NCBI GenBank assembly: GCA_964247055.1
Contig: OZ176058.1
Location: forward strand, 1,240,001-1,304,000
Length of the DNA stretch: 64,000 bases
Direction of reading: 5' to 3'
From: Paragordius varius
Taxonomy: Eukaryota > Nematomorpha
Below are positions 13,547 through 26,198 of this stretch, piece by piece. Position numbers and translations under genes: made by a program. How positions within the stretch are numbered: the first letter of the stretch is position 1; each line of letters starts with the position of its first letter. The notes below the pieces were generated by a model, which ran no database searches, had not been told where the DNA came from, and worked only from the letters and a program-made list of their open reading frames with translations.

Positions 13547-14037
13547 TTATAGACCAGTGATACTCAAACCGCGGCCCGCGGGCCGCATGCGGCCCTAAGG
13601 GTGCTTTAAAATTGCTCTATGACCATATTGATACTTATTTTTTTTTTATTCATGTATTTTTAAAATACACATAAACGAATTTTCGCTTATTTTAATATTA
13701 ATTTATTTTCTTTAATTTAATTTTAGTATTTTGATTTTTTACCCAATTCACAATCTAGAAAAATTTTCCTACATTAAAATGATTATAAAAATTTGGCACA
13801 TTTCTGTATTCTATTTTTTTTCCATTTTGAATTTTTATTGCATTCCTTTTATTTGCGCAAGCCTGCATATACACACTTTTCATTGCTACCCTACATCATT
13901 AATTACAACTCCTTCCCACAAAATATTTTTCAAATCAATATCATTAATTTTCGACCTCTTTTTTATAGCATAACTCAAATTATATTCCTATTTTTTTGAA
14001 AAAATTACATTATATTTAAACATAATAAAATTAAAGG

Positions 14038-14316
14038 ATGACATCTAATGCTAAAAAACGTAATTTATCCTATGAAAATCGCTCCTTTCAAAAAGAATGG
14101 GAAGAAAAATTTATTGTCGTTTTAAATAAAAATGTTATTACCTGCCTTATATGTAAGGATAACATAATTATAAAAAAATACAATATAAAAGACATTTTAA
14201 AATCCATCATTCTCATATATTCTTCGTTGATTATATTTTCGTTGCAAAATTTCACGAAGATACATTGTAATGTTGAACTAATAGTGCTAGAACCAATAAA
14301 AATAGCAGTTTTTTAG
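14038..14316 (+). pseudogene. hAT transposase N-terminal remnant with BED-type zinc finger
   Basis: Starts MTSNAKKRNLSYENRSF and contains FQKEWEEKF, then C-L-I-C-K followed by KKYNIK, the pattern of the BED finger in GTF2IRD2/ZBED5-like hAT proteins (W-x-x-K-F...C-x-x-C...Y-N-x-K/R-x-H). The frame then shifts, so the second half of the finger (His residues) is in another frame. Confidence 0.7.
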
Positions 14317-14368
14317 ACCCAAAATATAATTAGACATCAATGCGTCGAGCACATGTTGAATCAGAAAG

Positions 14369-14614
14369 TTGAAATTTTTTAATTTGCCTCATGATTTTTA
14401 TTATGGAATTTATCGAATAAAAAGGGCAACCTTTTTTAGATATACTTTGATTAGTTGGGAATCAGTAAACGGTTTCATATTTTTCCTAAATATCAAATTT
14501 TATATAAAATTTAACAGAAAGTTTGACGAGGAAATTAATAGTGACAGATGGTGGGTTTTATTAGCCTACCTTTGCGATACTTATAAATATAATATTTTTA
14601 ATACAAGTCTTTAA
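14369..14614 (+). pseudogene. hAT transposase middle remnant
   Basis: The segment SDRWWVLLAYLCDTYKYNIF followed by NTSL resembles the D-x-x-W-L-x-x-L-A-F-L-x-D-I-x-x-H-L-N-x-L-N-x-x-L-Q-G region of hAT transposases of the GTF2IRD2-like group. It ends at an early stop. Assignment rests on this motif and its place inside the hAT ends. Confidence 0.6.
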
Positions 14615-14906
14615 GGGAGCAAAATAATAACCAAGAAAAAATAATAATATATAAACAAGATTTTATCAATAAAACACCCCTATATGTTCCAACACTTAAA
14701 ACGATTGAAGAAAATATGGAATTAACCGCGGAGATTAATTTAATAATATACAATCTAACATTTTTCTAGCTCTATCAAACGTAAATAATTCGTACATTGA
14801 CTTGGTATATACACATTTTATATTAGTAAACAAAATATTCCACGAAATCGGGATATAAGTAAAAATTTATTTGTAATATGAATAATATATTATTTGTGTA
14901 ATTGCC

Positions 14907-14937
<31 letters not shown>

Positions 14938-15340
14938 CAGTAATAATTATCTATCAATATTGTTTATAAATATATGAGGAGCTTTTTATTGCCATATGTT
15001 TATTTGACTAATATAAATTTTGATTTAAATTAGTTATTAATTGGAAAATAATTTAATAGGCATTATGAACGGAAAATCGTTTGATATAGTCTGTCTTATT
15101 CCACAGTGTTTGTAATTTAAGTACAACAAAGTGACGATAAGATTTGTTAAATGCAAAATTTATGTAGAATGGAGCCTGAAATCTTGCCTTTTCCCCTATA
15201 TTCAAGGAGAATCTTAGAGAATAGGGATATGTAGAGTTTTGGCAAGATGTGCCAAATAAAAATAAGTATAATAAATGTGCTCAAGTTATCCTAACTGTTT
15301 TTCTCTCAACTTAGGCGTGTGAGATGGCATATTCTTAAAT

Positions 15341-15451
15341 GAAGTATGTCAAGAATACATACAGTAATCGCTTAACCGATGATCATATGGACGACGTATT
15401 AAGATTGGCCTGTCATGAAGCAAATCTAAATTTAAAAATTATCGGTTAATA
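15341..15451 (+). pseudogene. hAT transposase C-terminal remnant
   Basis: Reads MKYVKNTYSNRLTDDHMDDV then LRLACHEANLNLKIIG and a stop. This matches the typical end of this transposase group (K-S-x-x-R-x-R-L-T-D-x-H-L-x-x-x-L-R-x-A). It is a plus-strand fragment close to the right end of the element. Confidence 0.65.
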
Positions 15452-15796
15452 TCAAAATAAATGTTGCTATCAATATATTTTAACTTTTTAAACTAAATGG
15501 TGCGTAACGAGTTTTTAGCTGGATTTACTGCGATCCGCAAAAAATTCATGCTGATTTAGAGTATTAATGTGTGCATATGTGTCAAATCGCTGTGTAATAT
15601 TTGCCATTATAAGGTTCATGGCCCTCGAAAAATAAATATATTTTATTTGGCCCTTCAAATTTTTTTGGTGAGTACCACTGTTATAGACCACCCGCCTCTC
15701 ATAAATGCCTTTTACAAGTTTAAAATGACTTGACGTTTGTGATGATGTCAACAATCACTTACAACTTTATATTGCCATTTAAAAATTATCAGAAAA

Positions 15797-16117
15797 ATGA
15801 CTACTATGCAATTAACAAAACATATATTGATTGTCATTGCATGTTTTGGTATATGTAGCATGGCTACTCCTACGAAACCAAGTTCTAAGGCTGAAATCAT
15901 TAAATCTATACGTAGTGTAACAAAAACAACACTTGGTAGAGATTTTACAAACATTACAACAAACGGTAATCATTATTTGATAAATGCCTTAAAAGGGTTA
16001 GCAAATGAGTTAGTTGGTAAGCATTCCTCCCCCACACCAAAAGCTATGTATGTTACACATATGTTGGATAATAATCAAACGTACCTTGAAACATTGGCAA
16101 CAACTCAATCCAAAAAG
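15797..16117 (+). CDS. Exon 1 of membrane-protein gene (signal peptide, ectodomain start)
   Basis: Encodes 107 residues ending TTQSKK before donor gtatgtgg. Reading through the donor meets a stop four codons later. Confidence 0.62.
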
Positions 16118-17922
16118 GTATGTGGTTAAACCACAAGAAACCTACAATTATTCCACGGTAAAGAATATCATTAAACAAATACGAAACAGAGTTGTGAAAA
16201 AAATACTTGAGCAATCTCCAGCACCTTTCAGGTCTGACACTTTGCCAATCGAATTAGAAACGTCTTATAAACAGTCAAACGATTTACAATCTTACAAAAT
16301 GGTCGATAACTTAAATAACGGATCTAAAGTATACGAGAAAATACAAAGTTTATGGAATGAACTACTTGTACAAAACATTAAAGCAAACACCCAACAAACA
16401 ACAACCGCCAACCCAGTATACAAGGATAACGATCGTGTAATACAAGAGTTATTATTGCAATTCAATCAAGCCTATCAAAATAAAAGTCAAAAGTATGCGT
16501 ATAAAAAATCATTGATATATCATCCATTATCAACCTCGTTGCCGGAACGGAGGCCAAGTCCCACAAATTTTGAAGAAGGTATAACATTAAATTTGTAAAA
16601 AGGAATTATTTAAAAGTAATTATATTTTGCAATAATATTGGTCCACTGATTATGGTAACACAAAAAGATATAGGGTATTAGAGCAACCGATGAGGTTAGC
16701 ATAACAAGGGTAGCTATAAAATAGCACAAGGGTAAGATAGAGATTAAATAATAGGAATACTGGTTATTGATTCTATTTTGATTTAGAACCCCATTTCCAA
16801 ATATATTTGTAACTATCAATGTTATCATTGGTAGCAAAGACAAGATTTTATTTTTTAACATTTATATATATTTTAGATTTTGGTCCTGGTGATTTTCATG
16901 AAAAGCGTGTACCAATTCCTTTGGGAGGATGGCTCATAATATTATTGTTAGTACTCTTTCAGTTTCTCCTTACCTTTGTGCTGGGCTTTTGCGTGTTTAT
17001 GAAGGAGGTGCCATACCGGAGATATTATCTGGTTCAAGATTTGCAAATTTTTTCTGAGGACCCTGAAAATCACGAATCCTATTCACAATCACCACCCCAT
17101 AATAATAAAGGAAATAATCAAAGTATCATTGATAAATCAAGGACAAAAATAAACAATAATAATAATAGTGCTAAAACAGAAAATAGGCATAAAAATGTAT
17201 GGAATATAAATAATGCTGTACCGCCAATACAAGCATTACCATCATCATCAAGCTCGTCAGTTTTGAAAAAAAGTGAGCTATCATTCCTAACAAACGCCAC
17301 CGCCCACGCATTAGACAAGTTTCTCGATCCTGATGAAAGAAGTGTAAGGCAAATTCATTCAGTTGTTTTAAATGTTGACGCGGATGGAAACATGACCCCT
17401 ATTGAATTTATAGTTGCTGATCCACAAAAGCTCGCCTTCTGTACAGAAAGTGAGAATAAGGACAACTTACTAAACAACCCCCTCAATCAAATAAATAGTG
17501 TGAGGAAAACAGAACTAACTAAACATATGTCTTCAACGTTATCAGCTGACTTGAAGGCCAAATATAGGAACGGTAGTCAGAGTAGTACCGCCAATAGCAG
17601 TATCACTTCAACAATCGCAGATTTAAATGATTCAAAACCGCCACCTGCCCAATCCTTAGAAATTAATGAGTCAAGAGAATTGTTAAGATGTAGTACATCG
17701 CAAAGACCGAAAAAACAATCAAAAGTTTTGCATGACAACCGATCAAACTATAAAAGCAAATTATTGGAGCCAGACCGGATCGTATCGACTACTATAGGTT
17801 CAGATATTAATACCAACAACAATATGGTAATGAGTGAAGAACAAAGGTTAATGGTACAAAACCTAAAGGTAATAGCTATGTTTTCAACTATACACGATTC
17901 CGTACAAACGGTCACCCAGTAA
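15797..17922 (+). CDS. Predicted type I single-pass membrane protein, unknown family, three exons
   Basis: Exons 15797-16117, 16164-16578 and 16877-17922 join in phases 0 and 1 to 593 residues. Residues 1-~25 (MTTMQLTKHILIVIACFGIC, then SMA) look like a signal peptide. Residues ~26-261 form a polar ectodomain with N-glycosylation sequons (NIT, NQT, NGS, NKS) and no cysteines that I could find. Residues 264-287 (WLIILLLVLFQFLLTFVLGF onward) form one membrane span, followed by K-E-V-P-Y-R-R and a ~300-residue Asn/Ser-rich tail. I do not recognise the family; a receptor or adhesion role is only a guess. Intron 1 is 46 nt with a perfect donor (gtatgt) and a weak acceptor; intron 2 is 298 nt. The start is chosen for the signal peptide. 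A hAT element ends 116 bp upstream and a decayed paralogue lies at 11745-12055. Confidence 0.65.
16164..16578 (+). CDS. Exon 2 of membrane-protein gene (ectodomain)
   Basis: After acceptor ggtaaag the frame reads NIIKQIRNRVVKKILEQSP onward to PTNFEE, then splits Asp at donor gtataac. That donor is also preserved in the decayed paralogue. If the donor is not used, the frame ends at a stop at 16596-16598 and the product would be a soluble secreted protein. Confidence 0.58.
16877..17922 (+). CDS. Exon 3 of membrane-protein gene (membrane span and cytoplasmic tail)
   Basis: Acceptor tatattttag. Reads FGPGDFHEKRVPIPLGGW, the membrane span and a long Asn/Ser-rich tail. Within the tail, SVVLNVDADGNMTPIEFIVA looks like the only folded patch. 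Confidence 0.68.
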
Positions 17923-18045
17923 TTAAGTTCCAAATAACTTTAGCTCTTATATATACGCAAACTTTATATAAATTTATCAAAAACTATATATTTTTAGAGC
18001 TATCCTCCATAGTTTTGATGTATATATTTATTCACTGATGCATCG

Positions 18046-18051
18046 AATAAA
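18046..18051 (+). terminator. Possible poly(A) signal AATAAA of membrane-protein gene
   Basis: AATAAA 124 bp after the stop codon. In such AT-rich DNA the motif is common, so support is weak. Confidence 0.3.
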
Positions 18052-18674
18052 GTAACAAAATCAAAATTCATAAATTTATTTCTATGAAGTAACGCACTAT
18101 AAAAATATTATATCAAAGTTATTATACACAAAATTTTTGCCTCATTTATTCGCAAATAAAAAAATTTGATATAATCCATCCCATCCGGTGGTTTAGGTTC
18201 ACCTGTTTTCTTAAAACGTCAGCCCAATTCGAGTTAAAACGGCACATCCCGATTTAACCTAATATAATTTGTGTGTTAACAATAAAATGTTATGATTGGA
18301 GAAAAAGGTTACTAATGGTATCACTAATGCGCTAGTAATAAAATATGTAGACTTTAAAATTCTATTGCACACTTAAAGATGTTTCAGGTAAAAAATGTAG
18401 AATTTCAAAAGGTTTAATCATGGCTCTATTGACCTAGTTAGATCAACCCGCGTAAATTTGCTGAAATAATCGATTGATTTCAACTTTACCTTCATGTTTT
18501 TACCCTTTTCCTCCTAATAAAACATGTTATTTTTGGAAAAAATTGATCAAATAAAATTATGAATGAAATCAAACCATCATAAATATATTTTTTACCGCTT
18601 TAAAAAATAGCAGGTCAAAAATGAACACATGTTTATTTCTTTGGAAAAATATATATAAAATAATTGTATGAGAT

Positions 18675-18960
18675 CATTTTACATATACATTTCAAAATCA
18701 AATTCAAATTCGCCCTTGAACAATTCAAATTCATCCTAATATAAATTAGTGTTTTCGAACTATATAACTCATTATTAATATGAAATACATCTTTATGGCA
18801 TAGTTTATTAATTTTTTAGTATTATTTTAATTTTAAACAAATTTTTTATTTTTTAACTTAAATATATATTTATTTGAGAGTGAATTTTAATTGTTTAAGG
18901 GTGATTTTAAATTGTTCGAGGGTGATTAATTGTTTAAGGATGAATTTAAATTTTAAAAAT
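18675..18960. mobile_element. F2 palindromic MITE
   Basis: Arms with CAAATTCGCCCTTGAACAAT and inverse; weakly preserved right end. Confidence 0.55.
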
Positions 18961-20518
18961 TATAGAAAACATTTAAATATTTGTTGTTATCAAATTAACT
19001 TATTTTATCAGTCAATTCCGTTTTAGTTATTTTTTACATTATGTATTTAGTATGTTGCATTATTTAATCAACAAGACTGCGATTGACAGCATATATTATC
19101 CGGTCAGGCCGGTTTAAATAAATAATACTACTCAAATATTTATGCTTTAATTAATGAAAAATAATGAAATATTTTTTTTATTTTTAACTTATTAACAGGA
19201 TTTCACGATTGTGTTTAATTTTGAACGATCAAAAATTATTAATTAGCAGTTTATATAAAAATGGGAGAAGTGAGTGATGATAAAATTGTTAATAAAGCTA
19301 ATTCTGAGATTCCACTGTAGTCTTTGGAATAGGTTACAATAAACTAATCCTATTTCATCCTGAATTAATTTTTATCATAAATTTTCTATATAAGTCTATT
19401 TAATTTTAGCAATAAATTAGAAAAAAATTATGTTATATTCTGTCTGCATTAGTCCCTCTGCTCAAAAATTAAAATTAATACGGACAAACGCAAACATCTA
19501 AAGAAGAAATATTTTCTCAAAGATAGCCATATATCTTGATTTATTTTAATATAAATCCCTCTACGTAATTGCAACGTATTGAATGGACTATATATTTTTA
19601 ACACAATCAATTATTTATATTTTACAATAGTATGATTTATGCGAATTTGTCATTTAGAAAAAAATAATCATGTTCATATATTTACTCTCTGTGTAATTTA
19701 AATATTTACTGTTTTATGAATGAAAGCCCATATATATATTTATATATATATATATATATATATTTAATGCCGTCGCGAAGCCATTATGTTAGACACCCTT
19801 AGTATTAATATTAAAAATAAAAATTGTTATTGCGGAATCCAGGAATTTTTGCCTTTATTTTCACAGTAACAACTTTTTGGAACAGCAAATAAAATTAACT
19901 AAAAAATAAAATCACGCTAAAACTTTTAAACTAAATTGGAATTTTAAAATTTTAATATTGTGATAAAAATCATGTTTAGGGAGTTTTACAAAACAGGGAA
20001 TAAAAATTAAATTCGGTAAAAAACTTAACTATTAACGATAATTAAACTAAAATATGGCATTGGAAACAAACTTGCTTTCTAGCTTCACACTTTTAAATAT
20101 TTTTTATAGTAGCTGTTTAATAATCTTTAAAACTTTAAGACCTTTTGGGGTTTACATAACGGACATGGATAAAATTTGAAAATCTTAAAGAATATAAAAT
20201 ATATTAAAAATTTAATATTTTTGAGCGTTAGAGGCGCATTAATTTCATTTACAAAAAATATACAATTGTAAAAAATTATCACTTTTTATCATACGAAACA
20301 TTTATAAAAAACTTTATATTACTGTTTTTCTATAGGGAATTTATTAAAATATTTTTATTTTCTATTTAAATATAGCATATTTGGGAGATTAAAATTCATT
20401 AAAATAACATTCATTTTATATCAGGGATTGATTCAAAAAGACGTGGCGGACAGCATTTACATATATATATATATATATATATATTGATATTAATATTTTA
20501 ATAAAATTTGATCATAAG
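18961..20518. other. Intergenic stretch with repeat debris
   Basis: A degraded F1 copy (about 19456-19720), a TA microsatellite (about 19732-19762) and two fragments resembling the ends of the hAT-type MITE seen at 42763 (near 19767-19805 and 20424-20455). No gene seen. Confidence 0.45.
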
Positions 20519-20760
20519 ACTGTAAAATTGAATGAAATTATACGGACAAAACATGAAAATAAAAAGATAATTTTTTTCAAAACACCGTTCTACCTTTTTA
20601 TACCTGATTTTATAGGTGATTGATTGTTTTACAAAATATGAAATAGAGATGTAAATTGGTTTCACAATTGCGTGTATATTTTACTTTAAGTATTTAGTGG
20701 CATATGATGGTTGTCTAAATAAATATCTGTCTTTATAGTCCGTATAATTTTTGTTTTTAC
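20519..20760. mobile_element. F1 palindromic MITE
   Basis: Both arms are recognisable (attatacggacaaaacatga / tagtccgtataatttttg). A second half-copy right arm follows to about 20830. Confidence 0.6.
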
Positions 20761-21008
20761 ACTAAATTGCAAATGATGGTTGTTTTTTGCCAAAAAAATT
20801 TTTATTATCTTAAAGGTCTGTATAAATTTCATTTCACAAAAAAATTAAAAAAGTTAAAGATAATATATAAAATATAAGTATCCATTTGTTTTATTTTCTT
20901 GTACGTTTTTTAGAAAGAAAAGATATACTGCACATTAATCAAAATTTAAGCAATATAATATACAAAATAATTTTCGGCTAGCTAAAAGCCTAATAAATAT
21001 TATATAAC

Positions 21009-21270
21009 ACAGTAAAAATGGACAAAACGTAAAAACATACAGACAAATATTTTATTTGAAAGACAACCATACTTTTCAAAATCTAAATCCTTCATATATA
21101 TGCTTTTTAGTTACAATTGTAAAATATAGAATTGGTAGTAATAATAATATTTTACACTATGCCATTTTAAACAATCAATTATATTAAAAAACCAGATTTA
21201 AAAAGTATGAGTCTTTTAAATAAAAATTGTCTCTACATTTATACGTTTTGTCCGTATAATTTATTGTAAT
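21009..21270. mobile_element. F1 palindromic MITE
   Basis: Left arm cagtaaaaatggacaaaacg has lost part of the usual end; right arm ends tccgtataatttattgta. Confidence 0.6.
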
Positions 21271-21685
21271 TTATTAAGCTGCATTCACTCTATTGATTAA
21301 TTTTGATTAAGTCTCTTTATAATAACTTTTTTAAGTCAAGCTGGAATAAATAGATGGCGTATTTATAATCCTATATTTGTAGAATGGAAAAATATTTGTT
21401 TTTAGATGATTATAATTTGTTTTTAATTGTTTTGATGTTTGATATGTCCACTTTCAACATGCGCATTTTTAAGCCTTAAAATAATAATAGCCTATTTATT
21501 GTAAGAATTTTTAATTTATAATTAAAAGATATTGCAAAATATTATTCATGATGCACAACATGCGCGTATTGTAATTTTTATCTTTTGTAAAATATTAATC
21601 ATAAAATTTTATTAACTCAAAGTTTAAACAAACATAACCAAAATATAATTTAAAAGATAAAAATATTTATTGATAATTATAATAT

Positions 21686-22618
21686 TTAAATAAATTTATA
21701 ATTGTTTTCATTTTCTCGGGGTTTTCTTTGTATACATTCCAACAAAATATGTGAAGATAAATTATAATAATTTTTTAGATTTTTTTCCCTTCTCTCTTCG
21801 CAAAGTCTTGCAATTTTGTTATGCTGCTCTAGAGGGGTACTACACCGGGGTTTTTTATCATATTGATGTTTAATCTCATGAAAAAAACATTCAATGGGAT
21901 TCAGTTGTGGCGAATAAGGAGGTAAATAAACAATTTTTTTCCTTAGCTCACCTACCACCGCGTCTTTGTGAATAGGTGCATTATCGCAAACTATTATTAA
22001 ACTTTCAGGGATTCTTGTTAAACATTCCGTCAAAAAAATTCGAAAATCATCGCCTCTAAAGGCGCCTTCTTTTGTTCTGTAATTAATAACTCCCTGACAA
22101 CCAATCATACATATCAATGAAACATTTTTTCCTAAAATAAATTTAAAGTTTACCTTTGTTAAATCCCTCTACAATAGGAGATTTGCCCTTTGGAGCTCTA
22201 CCCCATATATTTGTAAGTTTCAAACTGAAGCCTGACTCATCAATAAAAAAAACTTTTTCTTGTGGAATTGGAATATCTTTCACCAATCTGGCATAATTAT
22301 AACGCTTTTCTATATTCTCTGGGGTCTTTCGTTCCCGAGGTTGTAAATTACACCTCTTTCAAGTTATTTGTAAATAGTTGTTCTGCATACTTTAATATGG
22401 TCTGGTATTTGTTCCATTAATTCATAGATTGTTATTTCACAATCACTGTTTATTAATGTTTTGACATCATCTATTATTTCTGGATTTCTGAATTTGTTAC
22501 GCCGACCAGATTTATTTCTATCAGTAGAATTTCCAAGAATTATTTTTCTTCCTAATATATTTATAGACGTTAAGGACATATCAAAATAATCCAAAAAATA
22601 ATTTGAGGGTTTTTCCAA
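21686..22618 (-). pseudogene. Tc1/IS630-like DDE transposase, broken
   Basis: Minus strand. The N-terminal part (22618-22364) is a helix-turn-helix region with the RRNKFR-type linker and a second helix ending RTTIYK, then a stop. The catalytic core follows: FFIDESGFSL (first D), IIVCDNAPIH (second D), LPPYSPQLNPIECFFHEIK (E). Only 30 residues separate the second D and the E, fewer than the usual 34. Between GFNKG and KNVSLICMIG lies a 22-nt gtaaac...ttttag segment (22132-22153) that breaks the frame unless spliced. With the stop after the HTH part the gene looks inactive. Confidence 0.82.
22132..22153 (-). other. Candidate 22-nt intron in the transposase
   Basis: Minus strand gtaaactttaaatttatttt + ag. 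Removing it restores GFNKGKNVSLICMIG, a sensible transposase core; retaining it gives a stop at once. Either a genuine mini-intron or a chance insertion. Confidence 0.4.
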
Positions 22619-23628
22619 ATTTTTGGGATCAAAAAATAATTTTTTAGCTCTATCTATTTTTTCCTTATTCCAAAAATTATGTTTTAAAATTTAAAAAATA
22701 TTAATACTTTTATGTTTTATTTTTTCACGAGATAATTTATTTTCATTCAATGGAACATCCAAATCAGATACTACTAATTTTTCAAATACTTGAAGACTCT
22801 TCACTTGTATCCGATTCAAAAGTATAAACTGAGGGAGCTATGATTTCCTTTAATATTGGATTTCGTTCTGAATTTTTATTTTTTAATATAAACCTTCAAG
22901 TACACTAGCTGCCGAGCAAAGAAGAAATAATGGGTTATCGTTGATATTTATAATTTAACTGGATTTATAATTTATTTCTTTATATATATATAGAGATTAA
23001 ATGGACGACATCTGCTTGGGTTTAGTTTATATTTTAAGTGCATGTTAAAAACCCCTAGAAAATGAAAAGAAATATCAAACTTGGTTATCATAAATTACAT
23101 GCGCATGTTGTAGATAAAATGTTCAAGAATAATATTTTGCAACATCTTTTAATTATAAATTAATAATTCTCACAATAAATAGGCTATTATTATTTTAAGG
23201 CTTAAAAATGCGCATGTTGAAAGTTAAAACAATTAAAAACAAATTATAATCATTTAAATACGAATTTCTGACAATTCTATATAGACATGACTGTAATTAC
23301 ATTATTACTAAATGTAAATGTATATTTATACTTTTTTTATTTTACCTACTTTATAATTATAAACATATTGTTAAAAGGGTGGAAAAACAAAATTTGGAAT
23401 TAATATTAATGGGATTATTTATAAATTACCTGTTCTGTATTTATATTCTTACTTTAGGCGCCACACGTCGAAAAGTTTTAACTTTTGCATTAAGAAAACT
23501 CAATTTAAACCAAGCAGAGTATTTATTTTTATTTTGAAATATCTATTTACATAACCTTTTTGGTTGTTTTATAATTTTTAGCGTTTAAAATATTAATTTT
23601 ATTGTAACTCATAAAGTGGGATTAAAGT

Positions 23629-23891
23629 TACAGTAAAAATTGAAGTTATACGGACAAAATGTAAAAATATAAAGAAAAAAATTTTCAAAAGACAATTAGA
23701 TTATTTTAATACTCATTTATTGTAAATATATCTCTTTAAACTGCAAAGTGAATATATATTGGTAAGACAGTCAATTTTTCAATTGATACAAAATGCCTTT
23801 AATAAGATAATTAAAAAGTATGGTTGTCTTTTTTTAAACAAATTGTCTTTATATTTTACATTTTGTCCGTATAATTTAAATTTTTACTGTA
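23629..23891. mobile_element. F1 palindromic MITE
   Basis: Good ends: tacagtaaaaattgaagtta and aatttaaatttttactgta. Confidence 0.72.
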
Positions 23892-24397
23892 AAATTGGTG
23901 AAACACTTAAGTATAAAATTCAAAGTCATTCATTATTAATTTAAAATATGGCATTTGAAAAAATCCTGCTTTCCAGCTTTACATTTTGTTTTTATCAATT
24001 ATTTTTTATTGTAGTTGTTTATTATCTGTAAGGATCTTATGGGGTAGTTTTATAATGCAGAGCGATTTACTTCAAAAATATTAAATGTATTTCAAATCTA
24101 ATTTACTTTCTTGAACGTTAAACAAATTTTTACAAAAATTTAAAATTTAAAAATTCCAATATCAAATTCTTTATACGCCTTATTATACCTAACATATATA
24201 AAAAAATTTTTATCTTATTGGTTTGATTTTCTATAGGGGATTCATTAAAATATTTTATTTTTTAATTTTGAAATAAATTATAAATTCTGAGGTTAAAACC
24301 CTACATAACGGTTTAATTCTAAGGGGAGAGCTGCATTTTTATTATTTATGGTGCATTAATAAATATTTTATTTGATTTAAATTAAATTGTACATACA

Positions 24398-24600
24398 GAC
24401 AAAACATCAAAATAAAAAGATGATTTTTTTTCTAAATACCGTCTACCTTTTTAAGCATTATTTTTTTATAGGTGATTGATTGTTTTATAAAATATGAAAT
24501 AAAGATGTAAATTGGTATACACAATTGATTGTATTACAATTATAAATTGCAAACGATGGTTATTATTTCAAAAAAATATTTGTCTTTAAGTTTTTTGCTT
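24398..24600. mobile_element. F1 MITE, degraded
   Basis: Keeps 'cagacaaaacatcaaaata' and a '...gatggttatt' right arm; both ends are lost. Confidence 0.4.
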
Positions 24601-24602
24601 TT

Positions 24603-24857
24603 GCAGTAAAAACTGAATATACAGACAAAAAAGAAAAATATAAAGATAAATATTTTTTTCTAAAAGGCAACCGAGTTTTTTTGTCTCATATATATAATTA
24701 CAATTGTAAATCATTTGTATGTGTGACCAATATACATATCTATTTTATACTTTGCAATTTATAACAATAAGTTATTTTTTTAAAAAAATGAAGTTTACAA
24801 AAGTATGGAAAACATTTGTCTTTATATTATGTCCATATAATTTCAATATTTACTGTA
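24603..24857. mobile_element. F1 palindromic MITE
   Basis: Ends gcagtaaaaactgaatata and aatttcaatatttactgta. Confidence 0.65.
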
Positions 24858-24919
24858 CGTGTGTAATATTTCAGCAAAAAAAATAGAAAGGTGAAAGATA
24901 TTAAAAATACAAAATATAT

Positions 24920-26198
24920 CAGGGATGTCCAAACGGTCTACCGAGGTATACTTCGTGCCCCCAAGATTTAAAAACATTCACGCTTAAAATTTTTTTAAAA
25001 AATGTAAAAAATATTTTATTTTTTTTTTCACAAAATTATAATTTATTTGTATTTGTCCTAGTTAAAATTACCTGTGAAAATTTACATATATATATAAATC
25101 ACATTGATAAATTTTTGCACTTTTCAATCTTTTGGATCCACATATTAATGTGAATCGGCTTTTTCCTACATGAATGTCATTAAAAATAAACAGAGATCAC
25201 GATCAACTTAAAAAAGTTTCAATCTTGCCTAAGAATTGCACATACTTCAACAATTTTGAAATACTTTCTGAATTATGGCATATATTTAGTCTAAGGCCTC
25301 TTTTTATTCCTTTTTATTTAGTGAGAGGACTTAAATTGTATCCGAACATGTGAAGGCTTAAACACTCGCCTCCCAAGGGGTAACTGTGATGATGGAAAAA
25401 TTGCATAGTTTCGGGGATCGAACTTAGGCACGCAGTGTGAAAGGGAGCCTTACCTACTATACCATCACGCCTGAATTATGGCATACCTAATTTTCTCAAA
25501 TAATTTTTTAAATAAACATGAAGTATTTCCACATTTCGTTCTTATGACATGAGGATATTTCTCAACCGAAATTTCAAATGTTAATAATCTATGTTGTTAT
25601 TCAACATCCAAATCTGGCAAATCTGATAGAAAGAATTTTAGTTTAATATTAAACTCATACTATAAAAAGGAGTTACATGGAAATGTATTCGAGTTTAGTT
25701 AGGTAAGGTAACACCAATTCCTTATAACTAAGCTCATAATAACTGCGCCGCGACACTCTTTTAAATTTAATTAAATTTACTATCTTGAAGTATGTGTCCA
25801 TTAAAACCTGGTATATTCAATAATCCATAAAATCTGGTAAATTAAAGATCTAAAAGAGCTTAAAATAAGATTTTTACTTTAAACAACCGAAAGCTGTGGC
25901 AAGTTGTACAGTTAATTATCCATTGTAAATTTAGTTTGAATAATGTATGTTTAACTATTTTTACTAATTGTGGCAATTGAGATGTCTTCTAGTATTTTGT
26001 ATAATTAAGATTCTATATTAAAATAATTACTCAAAAATTATTATATTTTGTACTAATCACCACAATCCGTAAATAAATACATACATATATATATGTGTCA
26101 AAGTAATAAATGAACTTTTAATATACTTAATATTTATACGTGCCTGCGTGAAATTTTTTTTCCCAAAAAAGTAGTCCGTGGGAAAAAAGTTTAGCCTG
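24920..26198. mobile_element. hAT-like remnant interrupted by a SINE
   Basis: Left end CAGGGATGTCCAAACGG; right end inverted CAGGCTAAACTTTTTTCCCA. The flanking 8-mers aaatatat and ccatatat agree at six positions. No transposase segment recognised. The tRNA-SINE at 25283-25470 interrupts it. Confidence 0.4.
25283..25470 (-). mobile_element. tRNA-derived SINE with perfect 15-bp target duplication
   Basis: Read on the minus strand it begins GCGTGATGGTATAGTAGGTA with an A-box-like TGGTATAGTAGG, and 24 nt later a B-box-like AGTTCGATCCC: an RNA polymerase III internal promoter of tRNA type. The body is ~115 bp with an A/T-rich tail (ctaaataaaaaggaataaaa). CTGAATTATGGCATA flanks it exactly (25268-25282 and 25471-25485). 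It cannot be a working tRNA: no proper acceptor stem or discriminator is visible. The autonomous partner would be a LINE, none of which is seen here. Confidence 0.82.

Larger units (their letters stand above)
13547..15688 (+). mobile_element. hAT transposon (2126 bp) with 8-bp target duplications
   Basis: The element spans 13555-15680 and is flanked by TTATAGAC on both sides (13547-13554 and 15681-15688). Ends are CAGTGATACTCAAACC and, inverted, CAGTGGTACTCACCAA, each followed by the 'ggcccgcgggccgc' style sequence common at hAT ends. Inside lie plus-strand remnants of a transposase related to the ZBED5/GTF2IRD2-like group: an N-terminal BED-type finger, a middle D-RWW-LLAYL segment and a C-terminal piece near 15340-15448. 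Several frame breaks make it inactive. Confidence 0.87.
21405..23254 (-). mobile_element. Tc1/IS630-like DNA transposon with ~165-bp inverted ends
   Basis: The left end (21405-~21570, gatgattataatttgttttt inward) and right end (~23090-23254) are inverted copies, sharing 'caacatgcgcatttttaagc', 'aataatagcctatttattgt' and 'acaacatgcgc'. TA lies at both outer borders (21403-21404 and 23255-23256), as expected for TA target duplication. A minus-strand DDE transposase lies inside. Confidence 0.8.
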